64,000 nucleotides of DNA from Planococcus plakortidis (GCF_001687605.2 NZ_CP016539.2:1146501-1210500); one strand, 5' to 3'; numbered from the stretch's first letter, positions 36,773 through 48,917 are shown. Program-made: numbers and translations. The notes: generated by a model not told the origin, from the letters alone.

Positions 36773-36806
36773 GCCTTTCTGCTTATCTGAGCAGGAAGGC
36801 TTTTTT
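36773..36806 (+). terminator. Riboswitch-controlled terminator before metN
   Basis: GCCTTTCTGC / GCAGGAAGGC stem followed by TTTTTT, between aptamer and metN. Confidence 0.9.
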
Positions 36807-36837
36807 ATTAGCAAAAGATTTAGGAGAGTGCCCAACC

Positions 36838-37863
36838 ATGATTGAGTTAAAAGGATTGACGAAAGTATTCGACACCGGCAAAGCACGCTTGACGGCTGTC
36901 GACCATGTCGATTTGACAGTGCCGGCAGGCGAGATTTTTGGCATCATCGGCTATAGTGGAGCGGGGAAAAGTACTTTGATCCGCCTGCTGAATGGCCTGG
37001 AAAAGCCGAGCGAAGGTTCCGTTGAGATCAACGGCCAGAACATCACGGCGATTTCGGGACCTAAGCTCCGGAAAGCCCGCCAGAAGGTCAGCATGATCTT
37101 CCAGCATTTCAATTTGCTATGGTCACGGACAGTCCGTGAAAACATCGAATTCCCACTCGAGATCGCGGGAGTGGAAAAAGAAGAGCGCCGCAAACGTTCA
37201 GCGGAATTGATTGAATTGGTTGGCTTGGAAGGGCGCGAGAATGCGTACCCTTCTCAGCTATCCGGCGGGCAGAAGCAGCGCGTCGGTATCGCCCGGGCGC
37301 TCGCCAATGACCCGGAAGTCTTACTTTGCGATGAGGCGACATCGGCGCTCGACCCGCAAACGACCGATGCGATTTTGGATTTGCTGGTCGATATCAATAA
37401 ACGCCTCGGCTTGACGATCGTGCTGATCACCCACGAAATGCACGTTATCCGGAAGATTTGCCACCGCGTAGCTGTTATGGAAGGCGGGCGCGTCGTCGAG
37501 CTTGGCGAAGTGCTGAATGTCTTCCAGCATCCAAAGGAAGACATCACGAAGCGCTTTGTCGCCCAAGTGACCGAGACGGAAGATTCGGCAGAGACTGTCC
37601 GTCATTTACGTGAACAATATCCGGAAGGGCAATTGGTCAAATTGATCTTCGTCGGGGACCAGGCAGAGCAGCCGATCCTGACCCAGCTGATCCGCGAGCA
37701 TGCGGTGGAAGTCAATATCGTCCACGGCAATATCTCCCACACCCAGCGCGGGGCATACGGGACGCTGATCCTTCAATTGAAAGGCGCAGCGGATGAAACC
37801 GCGAAGGCGTTAGCCTTCCTCGGTGCCCATGATGTACAGACGGAGGTGATGGGCGATGCTTGA
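36838..37863 (+). CDS. metN: Methionine ABC transporter ATP-binding protein
   Basis: 341 residues from ATG at 36838 after AGGAGAG; upstream in-frame ATGs lie in the riboswitch region. ABC motifs: Walker A GYSGAGKST (about 38-46), signature LSGGQKQR (about 140-147), Walker B VLLCDEATSALDP, and the H-loop THEMHV. The C-terminal NIL domain (about 260-335) is the methionine-sensing part of MetN. It powers uptake of methionine. It overlaps metP by eight bases. Confidence 0.96.
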   Translation: MIELKGLTKVFDTGKARLTAVDHVDLTVPAGEIFGIIGYSGAGKSTLIRLLNGLEKPSEGSVEINGQNITAISGPKLRKARQKVSMIFQHFNLLWSRTVRENIEFPLEIAGVEKEERRKRSAELIELVGLEGRENAYPSQLSGGQKQRVGIARALANDPEVLLCDEATSALDPQTTDAILDLLVDINKRLGLTIVLITHEMHVIRKICHRVAVMEGGRVVELGEVLNVFQHPKEDITKRFVAQVTETEDSAETVRHLREQYPEGQLVKLIFVGDQAEQPILTQLIREHAVEVNIVHGNISHTQRGAYGTLILQLKGAADETAKALAFLGAHDVQTEVMGDA

Positions 37864-38522
37864 AACTTTATTCCCGAACGTTGACTGGCAGGATATGTGG
37901 GAAGCGACATTGGAAACGATTTACATGACGGCAATGTCCACACTTTTTACATTCATTATCGGGCTCGTGCTCGGGTCATTTTATTCCTGACCGCCCCCAT
38001 CAATTATGGGCCAACAAGATCGTCAATTGGCTGACTGGCGCATTCGTCAATATTTTCCGTTCAATTCCGTTCATCATCCTGATCATCTTGTTGATCCCGT
38101 TCACGAAATTCATGATCGGGTCGATCCGGGGGCCGAATGCGGCGCTGCCGGCATTGATCATCGGCGCTGCCCCCTTCTATGCACGCATGGTATTGATTGC
38201 CTTGAAAGAAATTGACAAAGGCGTCATCGAGGCGGCTCGTTCGATGGGAGCGACGACTTGGACAATCATCCGTAAAGTCTTGTTGCCGGAATCCAAACCG
38301 GCATTGATCTCTGGAATCACCGTTACTGCCATTGCTTTAGTGGGCTACACGGCCATGGCAGGCATCATCGGGGCCGGTGGGCTTGGCACACTGGCATTCC
38401 TGGATGGCTTCCAAAGAAGCCGGGAAGATGTCACGCTGATGGCGACTATCGCAATCTTGGTCATCGTTTTCGCCGTTCAGTTTATCGGGGACTTTTTGAC
38501 CGGGAAAGCGGATAAGCGCTGA
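37856..38522 (+). pseudogene. metP: Methionine ABC transporter permease, two single-base deficits
   Basis: The frame opens MLETLFPNVDWQDMWEATLE at 37856 and stops early at 37989. Adding one G to GGG at 37973-37975 continues it as GVILFLTAP, and adding one C to CCCCC at 37994-37998 restores HQLWANKIVNW and the remaining permease, including FRSIPFIILII and the EAA-loop region GVIEAARSMGATTW. Length plus two bases is 669, a whole number of codons (222 residues). The protein would form the membrane channel with about five helices. Two homopolymer losses within 25 bases suggest base-calling error, though a real pseudogene cannot be excluded. Confidence 0.88.
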
Positions 38523-38616
38523 ACATCATTACGGTATGGCCGATTTATTTGAAACGGGCGATCATTGCCCTTGAGTTAAAAAACTACATCTTATAGAAGA
38601 AAAGGGGAATTTTGTA

Positions 38617-39450
38617 ATGAAAAAATTAGTATTCGGTTCATTTGCAGCAGTACTGGCTTTGTCGGCTTGTGGCGCAGAAGAAGAAAGCGGCAATGGCGGG
38701 GCTCAGGAAGGGGAAACGAGCACATTGACGGTCGGGGCATCCAACGTGCCCCACGCCCAGATTCTGGAGGAAGCCAAACCGCTCCTTGAAGAGCAGGGTA
38801 TCGAACTTGAAATCGAAACGTACCAGGATTATATCCTGCCGAACCAGGATCTTGAATCCGGTGACCTGGACGCTAACTATTTCCAGCACACACCTTATTT
38901 GGAATCGCAAATTGCCGACCATGGCTATGACTTCGTAAGTGCGGGCGGCATCCATATCGAGCCGATCGGCGTTTATTCTAAAGAGTATTCATCTTTGGAG
39001 GAACTTCCTGAAAATGCAACGATCCTCATGAGCAATTCAGTCGCTGACCATGGCCGTATTCTGGCGATGCTTGAAGCGGAAGGCTTGATTGCCTTGGAAG
39101 AAGGCGTTGAAAAAACGAGCGCGGAAGTTGACGATATCGTAGAAAACGAGAAAAACCTTCAATTCGATACAGAATACGAAGCGGCACTTCTTGTGCAAAT
39201 GTACGAATCAGGTGAAGGTGATGCAGTATTGATCAACTCCAACTACGCGATCGATGCAGGATTGAACCCTATGGAAGACGCGATTGCGCTAGAGAGCTCT
39301 GATTCGCCTTATGCGAACATCATTGCTGTCCAAGCTGGAGACGAAGAAAATGAAAATATCCAAGCGCTTGTCGATGTATTGACCTCGCAGGAAATCCAAG
39401 ACTTCATCCTTGAAGAGTGGAATGGCGCGATCGTTCCCGTTGAACAATAA
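38617..39450 (+). CDS. metQ: Methionine-binding lipoprotein
   Basis: 277 residues. The signal peptide ends in the lipobox LSAC (cysteine about residue 18), then an acidic glycine-rich linker and an NlpA/MetQ periplasmic-type fold with GASNVPHAQILEEAKPLL (about 41-58) and FQHTPYLESQI. It is anchored by lipid on the outer membrane face and delivers methionine to MetNP. It follows metP by 94 bases with AAAAGGGGAA as ribosome site. Last gene of the S-box operon. Confidence 0.95.
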   Translation: MKKLVFGSFAAVLALSACGAEEESGNGGAQEGETSTLTVGASNVPHAQILEEAKPLLEEQGIELEIETYQDYILPNQDLESGDLDANYFQHTPYLESQIADHGYDFVSAGGIHIEPIGVYSKEYSSLEELPENATILMSNSVADHGRILAMLEAEGLIALEEGVEKTSAEVDDIVENEKNLQFDTEYEAALLVQMYESGEGDAVLINSNYAIDAGLNPMEDAIALESSDSPYANIIAVQAGDEENENIQALVDVLTSQEIQDFILEEWNGAIVPVEQ

Positions 39451-39531
39451 GAAGTCGAATAGGCCACAGGCAGAGAAAGCATTTCCTGCCTTGTGGCTCA
39501 TGCAGCCCGGTCGGAAGGGTTGATAATTATC

Positions 39532-39570
39532 AGCCGGTTCTTTCCTTATTAAGGAAAGAACCGGCTTTTT
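39532..39570 (+). terminator. Terminator after metQ
   Basis: AGCCGGTTCTTTCCTT / AAGGAAAGAACCGGCT, a perfect 16-bp stem, then TTTT. Confidence 0.92.
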
Positions 39571-39610
39571 GTTGATGGTGTATTAAACAGAAGAGCGGAG
39601 CACTATCAAT

Positions 39611-39705
39611 ATTGGTTATTTTTTCGGAATAATAAAAATATTACGTGTTTTAATAAAAAGCTATTAGCTTTTCGAAAACTATGGTAATTTCACATAATAA
39701 CCAAT
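39611..39705. promoter_or_regulatory. Symmetric operator-like region before the symporter
   Basis: ATTGGTTATT (39611-39620) and AATAACCAAT (39696-39705) are inverted 10-bp arms. Between them is a 17-bp perfect palindrome AAAAGCTATTAGCTTTT (39656-39672). The right arm lies 31 bases before the symporter start codon. Confidence 0.55.
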
Positions 39706-39736
39706 AAACAACTGTTTACACAGGGAGGACAAGATC

Positions 39737-40903
39737 ATGAAATTTCAATTCGGTTTGCTGCCGCGGATTGTGCTGGCCATCGTGCTTGGCGTACTCATCG
39801 GCTCAGTGGCGCCAGAAGCGCTCGTGCGTGTCTTTGCTACGTTCACGGGAATTTTCGGCGGGTTCTTGAATTTTATCGTGCCATTAATCATTCTTGGATT
39901 TATTGCACCAGGCATTGCAAAGCTCGGAAAAGGATCCGGGAAATTATTGGGGCTTGCGACAGCTGTCGCCTACTTATCCACAATCGTGGCAGGCATTTTG
40001 GCATTTATCGTGGCATCCTCAATATTGCCGAATTTGATGGAAGGCGGGTCGCTCAACAATTTGGATGATCCGGCGAATGCGCTTGCTTCGAGTTTTATCG
40101 ACTTGGAAATCCCACAATTGTTTGGGGTGATGAGCGCCTTGATCTTAGCATTCCTGCTCGGTATCGGCATGGCTTCTACAGGGAGCAAGACGATGGCGGC
40201 GTTCTTCGAAGAATTCCAAGAAATCATTGAAAAAGTTATTTCATACATCATAATTCCCCTATTGCCATTCCACATTTTCGGTATTTTTGCGAACATGGCT
40301 TACGGCGGGGCAGTAATGGAGATCCTTTCATTGTTCGCGGTGGTCTTCATCTTGATCATCATTTTGCATTGGACCATGCTCACTGGCCAGTACACCACGG
40401 CTGGTGTATTGAGAAAGAAAAACCCGTTCGCTTTGATCCGGACGATGCTTCCGGCATACTTTACGGCACTCGGCACACAGTCTTCAGCAGCTACCATTCC
40501 AGTCACTTTGCGCCAAGCACGTAAAACAGGCGTCAAAGAACGTGTGGCAGATTTCACGGTTCCATTGTTCGCAACGATCCATTTATCGGGCAGTACCATC
40601 ACGCTCGTAACTTGTGCGATCGGCGTGATTTTATTGACTGGGCAGTCCCCCTCATTCGGCAGTTTCTTCCCGTTCATTCTCATGCTCGGCGTGACAATGA
40701 TCGCAGCTCCCGGCGTTCCAGGCGGCGCGGTCATGGCAGCGATCGGGTTGCTGGAAGTAATGCTTGGCTTCGACGAGACGATGGTCGCTTTGATGATTGC
40801 CTTGTATATGGCGCAAGATAGTTTCGGGACTGCAGCCAATGTAACTGGAGACGGGGCCTTGGCGAATATCGTCGACCGTTTCACTCCATCACAAAAAGCA
40901 TGA
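39737..40903 (+). CDS. Dicarboxylate/amino acid:cation symporter (DAACS family)
   Basis: 388 residues with about eight helices and two re-entrant loops. The serine-rich loop TQSSAATIPVTL (about 254-265) is the HP1 signature and MIAAPGVPGGAV (about 318-329) the HP2 loop. AQDSFGTAANVTGDGALANI is the last substrate-binding helix, where GDG replaces the usual acidic/arginine residues and leaves the substrate uncertain. It should take up a small dicarboxylate or amino acid with sodium or protons. ATG at 39737 follows GGGAGGACA. It stands alone between terminators. Confidence 0.9.
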   Translation: MKFQFGLLPRIVLAIVLGVLIGSVAPEALVRVFATFTGIFGGFLNFIVPLIILGFIAPGIAKLGKGSGKLLGLATAVAYLSTIVAGILAFIVASSILPNLMEGGSLNNLDDPANALASSFIDLEIPQLFGVMSALILAFLLGIGMASTGSKTMAAFFEEFQEIIEKVISYIIIPLLPFHIFGIFANMAYGGAVMEILSLFAVVFILIIILHWTMLTGQYTTAGVLRKKNPFALIRTMLPAYFTALGTQSSAATIPVTLRQARKTGVKERVADFTVPLFATIHLSGSTITLVTCAIGVILLTGQSPSFGSFFPFILMLGVTMIAAPGVPGGAVMAAIGLLEVMLGFDETMVALMIALYMAQDSFGTAANVTGDGALANIVDRFTPSQKA

Positions 40904-40908
40904 ATTAT

Positions 40909-40937
40909 GCCGGAATTCAATGAATTCCGGCTTTTTT
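40909..40937 (+). terminator. Terminator after the symporter
   Basis: GCCGGAATTCA / TGAATTCCGGC stem followed by T6. Confidence 0.92.
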
Positions 40938-41005
40938 CTGCTCTCTATACGGATAAAACGGGCTGTGCTATCATATGCTGGATATGAAAATCAGGAGGCA
41001 CGAAC

Positions 41006-41536
41006 ATGAAAAAAATCACCATCCTCGGTATATCTGCTGCCTTGTTGCTTGCGGCATGTGGAACCGAACAATCGACTGATACAACTGAAACAACTTCTGG
41101 CTCCGCTACAATGGAGACGGGCAAAGAAAGCATCAAAAGCCAATTGATGCAATTTTACCTCTCCGTTTCAAAAGATATAAATAAAGTAGACGCGCAATTG
41201 AACGAGTTTGAAATTGCCCAATCCGAAGACGCCTTGCCAGCCGGAGAAGAACTTTCGGAAATGAAAGAAGCCGCTATGTCATCCGCTGAACAAGCGATGC
41301 AAGCAGTGGACTCGATCGAAGTCCCGGGCGCGCTAAGCGAACATCAGGAAGAAATCAGCGGTGCGCTGGACTCGATCACTGCATCTTACGGGATGAAGAT
41401 TAAAGAACTTAAGACGGATGCGCCTGATTTCGGGGCGGCTGCTGATAAGTTTGCCGAAGCTGACGCTGCTTTAAATAAAGTACTGGAAGAAAACGGCTTG
41501 ATTGCATCAAACCTTTACAACGAAGTAAGTCAATAA
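41006..41536 (+). CDS. Hypothetical lipoprotein
   Basis: 176 residues. Signal peptide with lipobox LAAC (cysteine about residue 18), a Thr/Ser-rich linker (about 20-45), then an acidic all-helical domain (about 45-172) like a small helical bundle. I do not recognise a family. It should be tethered to the outer face of the membrane. ATG at 41006 follows CAGGAGGCA. It is a single gene with its own terminator. Confidence 0.85.
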   Translation: MKKITILGISAALLLAACGTEQSTDTTETTSGSATMETGKESIKSQLMQFYLSVSKDINKVDAQLNEFEIAQSEDALPAGEELSEMKEAAMSSAEQAMQAVDSIEVPGALSEHQEEISGALDSITASYGMKIKELKTDAPDFGAAADKFAEADAALNKVLEENGLIASNLYNEVSQ

Positions 41537-41544
41537 ATTGGGGG

Positions 41545-41571
41545 AGCTGTCCGTAAAACGGGCGGCTTTTT
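41545..41571 (+). terminator. Terminator after the lipoprotein gene
   Basis: AGCTGTCCGT / ACGGGCGGCT (G-U pairs) with a TTTTTC tail. Confidence 0.82.
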
Positions 41572-41631
41572 CTATATATTCCCAAAAACTATGACGATAT
41601 GTTCATTTTCAGATAAATTAGATTATTCAAC

Positions 41632-41661
41632 TTGTTTAATCCATTGAAAGTCGGGTATACT
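41632..41661 (+). promoter_or_regulatory. Promoter of the small gene at 41700
   Basis: TTGTTT (41632-41637), 18 bases, TATACT (41656-41661). Confidence 0.6.
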
Positions 41662-41699
41662 TTAAAAAGTAAAATACGAAAACTCGAAAGGAATGGTTT

Positions 41700-41891
41700 A
41701 TTATCGATTCTCAAGGTATTGAAAAGACGGAAAAAATGGAACAGGCATTCAGAGACGTACACGGGTACGGACTGAACGAATACCAAAATGACCCGCAAAA
41801 AATCCTTGAAGTTGAAAAGCGCCGCGAGCAGGATTATCGCCAAGGCCAGACGGTTGCGGCACAGATCGAGCGCCAAGCGCACCGCGAATAG
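41700..41891 (+). CDS. Small hydrophilic protein with likely ATT start
   Basis: The frame encodes IIDSQGIEKTEKMEQAFRDV and on to TAG at 41891, helical and rich in charged residues and glutamine. AAAGGA (41687-41692) lies seven bases before ATT at 41700, giving 63 residues; no ATG, GTG or TTG is in frame near that site. The first in-frame ATG (41736) would give 51 residues without a ribosome site. A promoter upstream and a terminator downstream support a real gene. Family not recognised. Confidence 0.7.
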   Translation: MIDSQGIEKTEKMEQAFRDVHGYGLNEYQNDPQKILEVEKRREQDYRQGQTVAAQIERQAHRE

Positions 41892-41935
41892 CAATAGATA
41901 ACCGATCCATATATACCCGATCATGAAATGAAGCT

Positions 41936-41968
41936 GCCGGACAGAGGAATCCCTCTGTCCGGTTTTTC
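41936..41968 (+). terminator. Terminator after the small gene
   Basis: CCGGACAGAGG / CCTCTGTCCGG stem followed by TTTTT. Confidence 0.9.
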
Positions 41969-41996
41969 TATGTCTGGCAAGTGGCAACCTAGTATT

Positions 41997-42073
41997 CGGA
42001 GTGCGCTTTATTGAAATGAATTCTCATTTAGCCCAACTTTATTGAAAATGAAGGGAATTAGCGGGGCACTCCG
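41997..42073. promoter_or_regulatory. Inverted repeat upstream of sufC
   Basis: CGGAGTGC (41997-42004) and GCACTCCG (42066-42073) are perfect arms around an AT-rich core with AAATGA/TCATTT dyad. It lies about 165 bases before sufC. No known operator matched with confidence. Confidence 0.4.
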
Positions 42074-42236
42074 GTTATTGCGCATCGACAGCAGGAAATA
42101 CGGATTTCAAAATGGTTTTTGTCGAAGAAATTGAGCCGGTTTTAACATTTGCTACTAAAGTGAATATAAGTTAAGATTAGAATGATACTAATTAAGAGTG
42201 CGAGGCATTCTTCAATAACATTATGGAGGTATTTAC

Positions 42237-43016
42237 ATGTCAACTTTGGTCATTAAAGATCTACACGTTGAAATCGAAGGAAAAGAGATTTTAAAAGGTG
42301 TAAACTTAACTCTCAATACAAGCGAAATCCATGCCATCATGGGGCCGAACGGTACAGGGAAATCCACCTTGGCGTCAGCTATCATGGGGCATCCAAAATA
42401 TGAAGTGACACAAGGTACGATCGAATTGGACGGGGAAGACGTTTTGGCGATGGAAGTCGACGAACGTGCACGTGCAGGCCTCTTCTTGGCTATGCAATAC
42501 CCAAGTGAAATTTCTGGCGTCACCAATGCCGACTTCATGCGCTCTGCGATGAACGCCCGCCGTGAAGAAGGCGACGAAGTTTCATTGATGAAATTCATCC
42601 GTGAACTGGACAGCAAGATGGAAACTCTTGCGATGGACCAGGACATGGCACAGCGTTACTTGAACGAAGGCTTCTCAGGCGGCGAGAAGAAACGCAACGA
42701 AATCCTTCAGATGATGATGATCAAACCGACATTCACCGTACTTGACGAAATCGACTCCGGTCTCGATATCGACGCATTGAAAGTCGTATCCGACGGCGTT
42801 AACCAAATGAAAGGCGAGAACTTCGGCTGCTTGATCATCACCCACTACCAACGCCTGTTGAACTACATCACGCCTGACCATGTCCATGTCATGATGCAAG
42901 GCCGCGTCGTAAAATCCGGAGGCCCTGAGCTTGCGCATAAACTGGAAGCGGAAGGCTATGACTGGATCAAGGCGGAACTCGGCATCGAAGACGAGACTGT
43001 CGGACAAGAAGCATAA
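42237..43016 (+). CDS. sufC: Fe-S assembly ATPase SufC
   Basis: 259 residues, an ABC-type ATPase without membrane partner. Walker A GPNGTGKST (about 34-42), signature FSGGEKKR (about 140-147) and Walker B TVLDEIDSGLD are present. SufC binds SufB and SufD and drives the scaffold that builds Fe-S clusters in the cytoplasm. It is the first gene of the sufCDSUB operon, the only Fe-S assembly system typical of Bacillales. ATG at 42237 follows ATGGAGG. Confidence 0.97.
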   Translation: MSTLVIKDLHVEIEGKEILKGVNLTLNTSEIHAIMGPNGTGKSTLASAIMGHPKYEVTQGTIELDGEDVLAMEVDERARAGLFLAMQYPSEISGVTNADFMRSAMNARREEGDEVSLMKFIRELDSKMETLAMDQDMAQRYLNEGFSGGEKKRNEILQMMMIKPTFTVLDEIDSGLDIDALKVVSDGVNQMKGENFGCLIITHYQRLLNYITPDHVHVMMQGRVVKSGGPELAHKLEAEGYDWIKAELGIEDETVGQEA

Positions 43017-43034
43017 TTGGAAGGAGAGACTAAC

Positions 43035-45995
<2,961 letters not shown>

Positions 45996-46015
45996 CAGAG
46001 AACGGAGGAACGACG

Positions 46016-47413
46016 ATGGCGAAAAAAATGCCGGAAATCGGAGATTATAAATATGGGTTCCATGACAAGGATGTCTCCATCTTCAGATCCAAACGCGGTC
46101 TGACGGAAGACATTGTCAGAGAAATTTCGAAGATCAAGGAAGAACCGGAATGGATGCTCGAGTCACGCTTGAAAGCGTTGAAACTATTCTATTCCATGCC
46201 AATGCCGCAATGGGGCGGAGATTTGAACTCACTGGATTTTGACGAAATCACGTATTACGTCAAACCTTCTGAAGCGAGCCAGACTTCATGGGATGAAGTT
46301 CCTGAAGAAATCAAGCGCACGTTTGACAAACTTGGAATTCCTGAAGCGGAACAGAAATACCTTGCGGGTGTTTCCGCTCAGTACGAATCCGAAGTGGTCT
46401 ACCACAACATGAAAGAAGACCTTGAAGAGATGGGCATCATCTTTAAAGACACGGATGCGGCCCTTCGTGAAAACGAAGACCTCTTCAGAGAAAACTTCCA
46501 GACCGTCATTCCAGCAGCCGATAATAAGTTTGCCGCATTGAATACTGCGGTTTGGTCAGGCGGGTCATTCATTTACGTACCAAAAGGCATTAAAGTGGAA
46601 TCCCCGCTTCAAGCCTATTTCCGTATCAATTCGGAAAACATGGGGCAATTCGAGCGTACCTTGATCATCGTTGATGAAGGCGCGAGCGTCCATTATGTAG
46701 AGGGCTGTACAGCACCGGTCTACACGACGAACTCACTGCACTCTGCTGTAGTTGAAATCATCGTGAAAAAAGATGCTTATTGCCGTTACACAACGATCCA
46801 AAACTGGGCAAACAATGTCTATAACTTGGTGACAAAGCGTGCTTTCGTTGACGCGAACGGCACGATGGAATGGATCGATGGCAACATCGGTTCAAAATTG
46901 ACGATGAAATACCCTGCAGTCTTCCTTAAAGGCGAAGGGGCACGCGGCATGACATTGTCGATCGCCATCGCCGGCAAAGGCCAGCACCAGGACGCAGGCG
47001 CGAAAATGATCCATTTGGCGCCGAATACGTCATCATCAATCGTCTCCAAGTCGATTTCGAAGCAAGGCGGGAAAGTTTCTTACCGCGGAATCGTGCATTT
47101 CGGCCGCAAAGCGGACGGCGCACGTTCGAACATCGAATGCGATACATTGATCATGGATAACCAGTCGACATCCGACACAATTCCTTACAACGAGATCATG
47201 AACGACAACGTTTCGCTTGAACACGAAGCGAAAGTATCCAAGGTCTCTGAAGAGCAATTGTTCTACCTGATGAGCCGCGGCGTTTCTGAGCAGGAAGCGA
47301 CAGAAATGATCGTCATGGGCTTCATCGAGCCATTCACAAAAGAATTGCCGATGGAGTACGCAGTGGAAATGAACCGTCTCATCAAGTTCGAGATGGAAGG
47401 TTCAATCGGTTAA
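46016..47413 (+). CDS. sufB: Fe-S assembly scaffold SufB
   Basis: 465 residues, standard length, from ATG at 46016 after CGGAGGAACG; the open frame upstream is inside sufU. The beta-helix contains [18 protein letters not shown] and [20 protein letters not shown], and the C-terminal block [14 protein letters not shown] matches SufD. It is the site of cluster assembly. Last gene of the suf operon, followed by a strong terminator. Confidence 0.97.
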   Translation: MAKKMPEIGDYKYGFHDKDVSIFRSKRGLTEDIVREISKIKEEPEWMLESRLKALKLFYSMPMPQWGGDLNSLDFDEITYYVKPSEASQTSWDEVPEEIKRTFDKLGIPEAEQKYLAGVSAQYESEVVYHNMKEDLEEMGIIFKDTDAALRENEDLFRENFQTVIPAADNKFAALNTAVWSGGSFIYVPKGIKVESPLQAYFRINSENMGQFERTLIIVDEGASVHYVEGCTAPVYTTNSLHSAVVEIIVKKDAYCRYTTIQNWANNVYNLVTKRAFVDANGTMEWIDGNIGSKLTMKYPAVFLKGEGARGMTLSIAIAGKGQHQDAGAKMIHLAPNTSSSIVSKSISKQGGKVSYRGIVHFGRKADGARSNIECDTLIMDNQSTSDTIPYNEIMNDNVSLEHEAKVSKVSEEQLFYLMSRGVSEQEATEMIVMGFIEPFTKELPMEYAVEMNRLIKFEMEGSIG

Positions 47414-47423
47414 TCAATCCATC

Positions 47424-47455
47424 AATCCCCGGCATGAAAATGCCGGGGATTTTTT
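47424..47455 (+). terminator. Terminator of the suf operon
   Basis: AATCCCCGGCAT, GAAA loop, ATGCCGGGGATT, then TTTT. Confidence 0.94.
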
Positions 47456-47496
47456 GCCGTTATGAAGCCCCTTATTTCGTGGACTGCAGATATTTC

Positions 47497-47521
47497 GTTT
47501 TAATGTTTTTTGAGAGGGTAT
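47497..47521 (+). promoter_or_regulatory. Sigma-B-like promoter of the 61-residue gene
   Basis: GTTTTA (47497-47502), 13 bases, GGGTAT (47516-47521): one mismatch at -35 and a perfect -10 for the general-stress factor, 39 bases before the start codon. Confidence 0.65.
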
Positions 47522-47559
47522 ACAAAAGGTGTAGGAAATATAAAAGGAGGTTTTTTCTG

Positions 47560-47745
47560 ATGAGCCAGACTTTTGACGCCTTAAAAGAGAAAATCAGCAA
47601 TGCCGATATGAGTGAAGCAAAAGAAATTATCACTCAAGTCAAGCAAGCGTACGATGACGGCAAGATTGATGAAAACGAAAAAAACGAATTAATGGACCTT
47701 GCAAAATCCAAGATCGGTGGAGGCGGGCTCGGAGGTTTATTCTGA
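47560..47745 (+). CDS. Small stress-type protein, 61 residues
   Basis: ATG at 47560 lies behind AAAAGGAGG. The product MSQTFDALKEKISNADMSEA and on is amphipathic and charged, ending in a glycine-rich GGGGLGGLF tail. I do not recognise a named family; a promoter of sigma-B type and a terminator frame it. It may be a general-stress protein. Confidence 0.8.
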   Translation: MSQTFDALKEKISNADMSEAKEIITQVKQAYDDGKIDENEKNELMDLAKSKIGGGGLGGLF

Positions 47746-47766
47746 GATTCTGAAACCTAATGAAAA

Positions 47767-47812
47767 AATAAGCTTTGGCATCCGTATAGGTTTGCCGAAG
47801 CTTATTTTTTCA
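47767..47812 (+). terminator. Terminator after the 61-residue gene
   Basis: AATAAGCTTTGGCA pairs with TGCCGAAGCTTATT, one bulge, then T tail. Confidence 0.85.
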
Positions 47813-48057
47813 TGTTCGTTCATGCTGCCTGATTAGCCGCTTTGCCTGTAGCCATGACCGAATTGCATATAATGCCAACTCGAAGGGGGCCAATCATGCT
47901 TATTCGCTGAAACCTCCTGAATCACAAAGTCCTTTTGGTAGAAATAATGCAGGCAGAGAATGTTTAGTGGATACAGCATTTACTGCGCGAAGCCCAAAAA
48001 GGACGGCTGTTTTTTTCTATGCTATCATAAAATAATAACGAAAATGGAGGCAGGACG
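47813..48057. other. Intergenic stretch without a gene
   Basis: About 245 bases between a terminator and yunF. I see no open frame with a ribosome site and no strong structure beyond short T tracts. Confidence 0.5.
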
Positions 48058-48917
48058 ATGATTTATGTTGGATTGACGGGCTGGGGGACCATCCGGATGT
48101 CTATAGCCCCGGTTCGAAACAAAAGGATAAATTGATCGATTACAGTGCGCATTTTCCGATTGTGGAACTGGATTCCTCATTCTATGCAGTCCAGCCCGAG
48201 CGCAACATCAGCAAGTGGATTCGGGAGACGCCGGACAATTTTCAATTTGTCGTAAAGGCATATCAAGGCATGACAGGACATCAACGTGGTGAAAACCCGT
48301 TTTCCAGCCGCGAAGAAATGTTCGAAGCATATCGATTGTCTGTCAGGCCGCTTAAAGAAGCGGGGAAGTTGGCAATGGTGCTATTGCAATTTCCGCCTTG
48401 GTTCGACTGCCAGAAAGAACATGTCGATGAAATCCGCTCGATTATTTCGGAACTGCAGGAGTTTGACTTAGCTATCGAATTTCGCCATCAATCCTGGTAT
48501 GCAAACGGCATGAAAGAAAAAACGCTGGAATTTCTCCATACGCATGGATTGATCCATTCGGTCTGCGATGAGCCGCAGGCGGGGGATGGGTCGATTCCGC
48601 TCGTCCCAGAGTCAAGCCGCAAAGATAAAGTACTGCTGCGCCTGCATGGGCGTAATGTCCATGGCTGGTTGAATCCAGGGAATGCCGAAAAGTGGCGGGA
48701 AGTCCGTTATCTGTATGATTACAACCGTACGGAATTGGAAGAGATCAGCGCCGCCGTGAAGCGCCTCGAACAGCAGGCAGAAATAGTCTATGTCATCTTC
48801 AACAATAATTCAGGCGGGCATGCAGCAGGCGATGCGAAAGAATTCCAGGAACTGAACAACTTGCGTTTCGAGGGACTGTCCCCGAAGCAGCTTGACCTGT
48901 TCGAAGGCGGGTTTTGA
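48058..48917 (+). pseudogene. yunF: DUF72 family protein, one-base deficit near the N-terminus
   Basis: ATG at 48058 follows AATGGAGGCAGG and reads MIYVGLTGWG, then shifts at GGGGG (48083-48087). Restoring one G gives GDHPDVYSPGSKQKDKLIDY and joins the long frame ending at 48917; total plus one base is 861, giving 286 residues. DUF72 proteins are TIM-barrel-like with an early aspartate-rich loop; function unknown. The gene order yunF-yunE-yunD matches B. subtilis. Likely a base-calling error rather than a dead gene. Confidence 0.87.

Noticed and set aside
38006..38215. Separate 69-codon gene inside metP
   Set aside because: It is a wrong-frame stretch created by the two single-base deficits.
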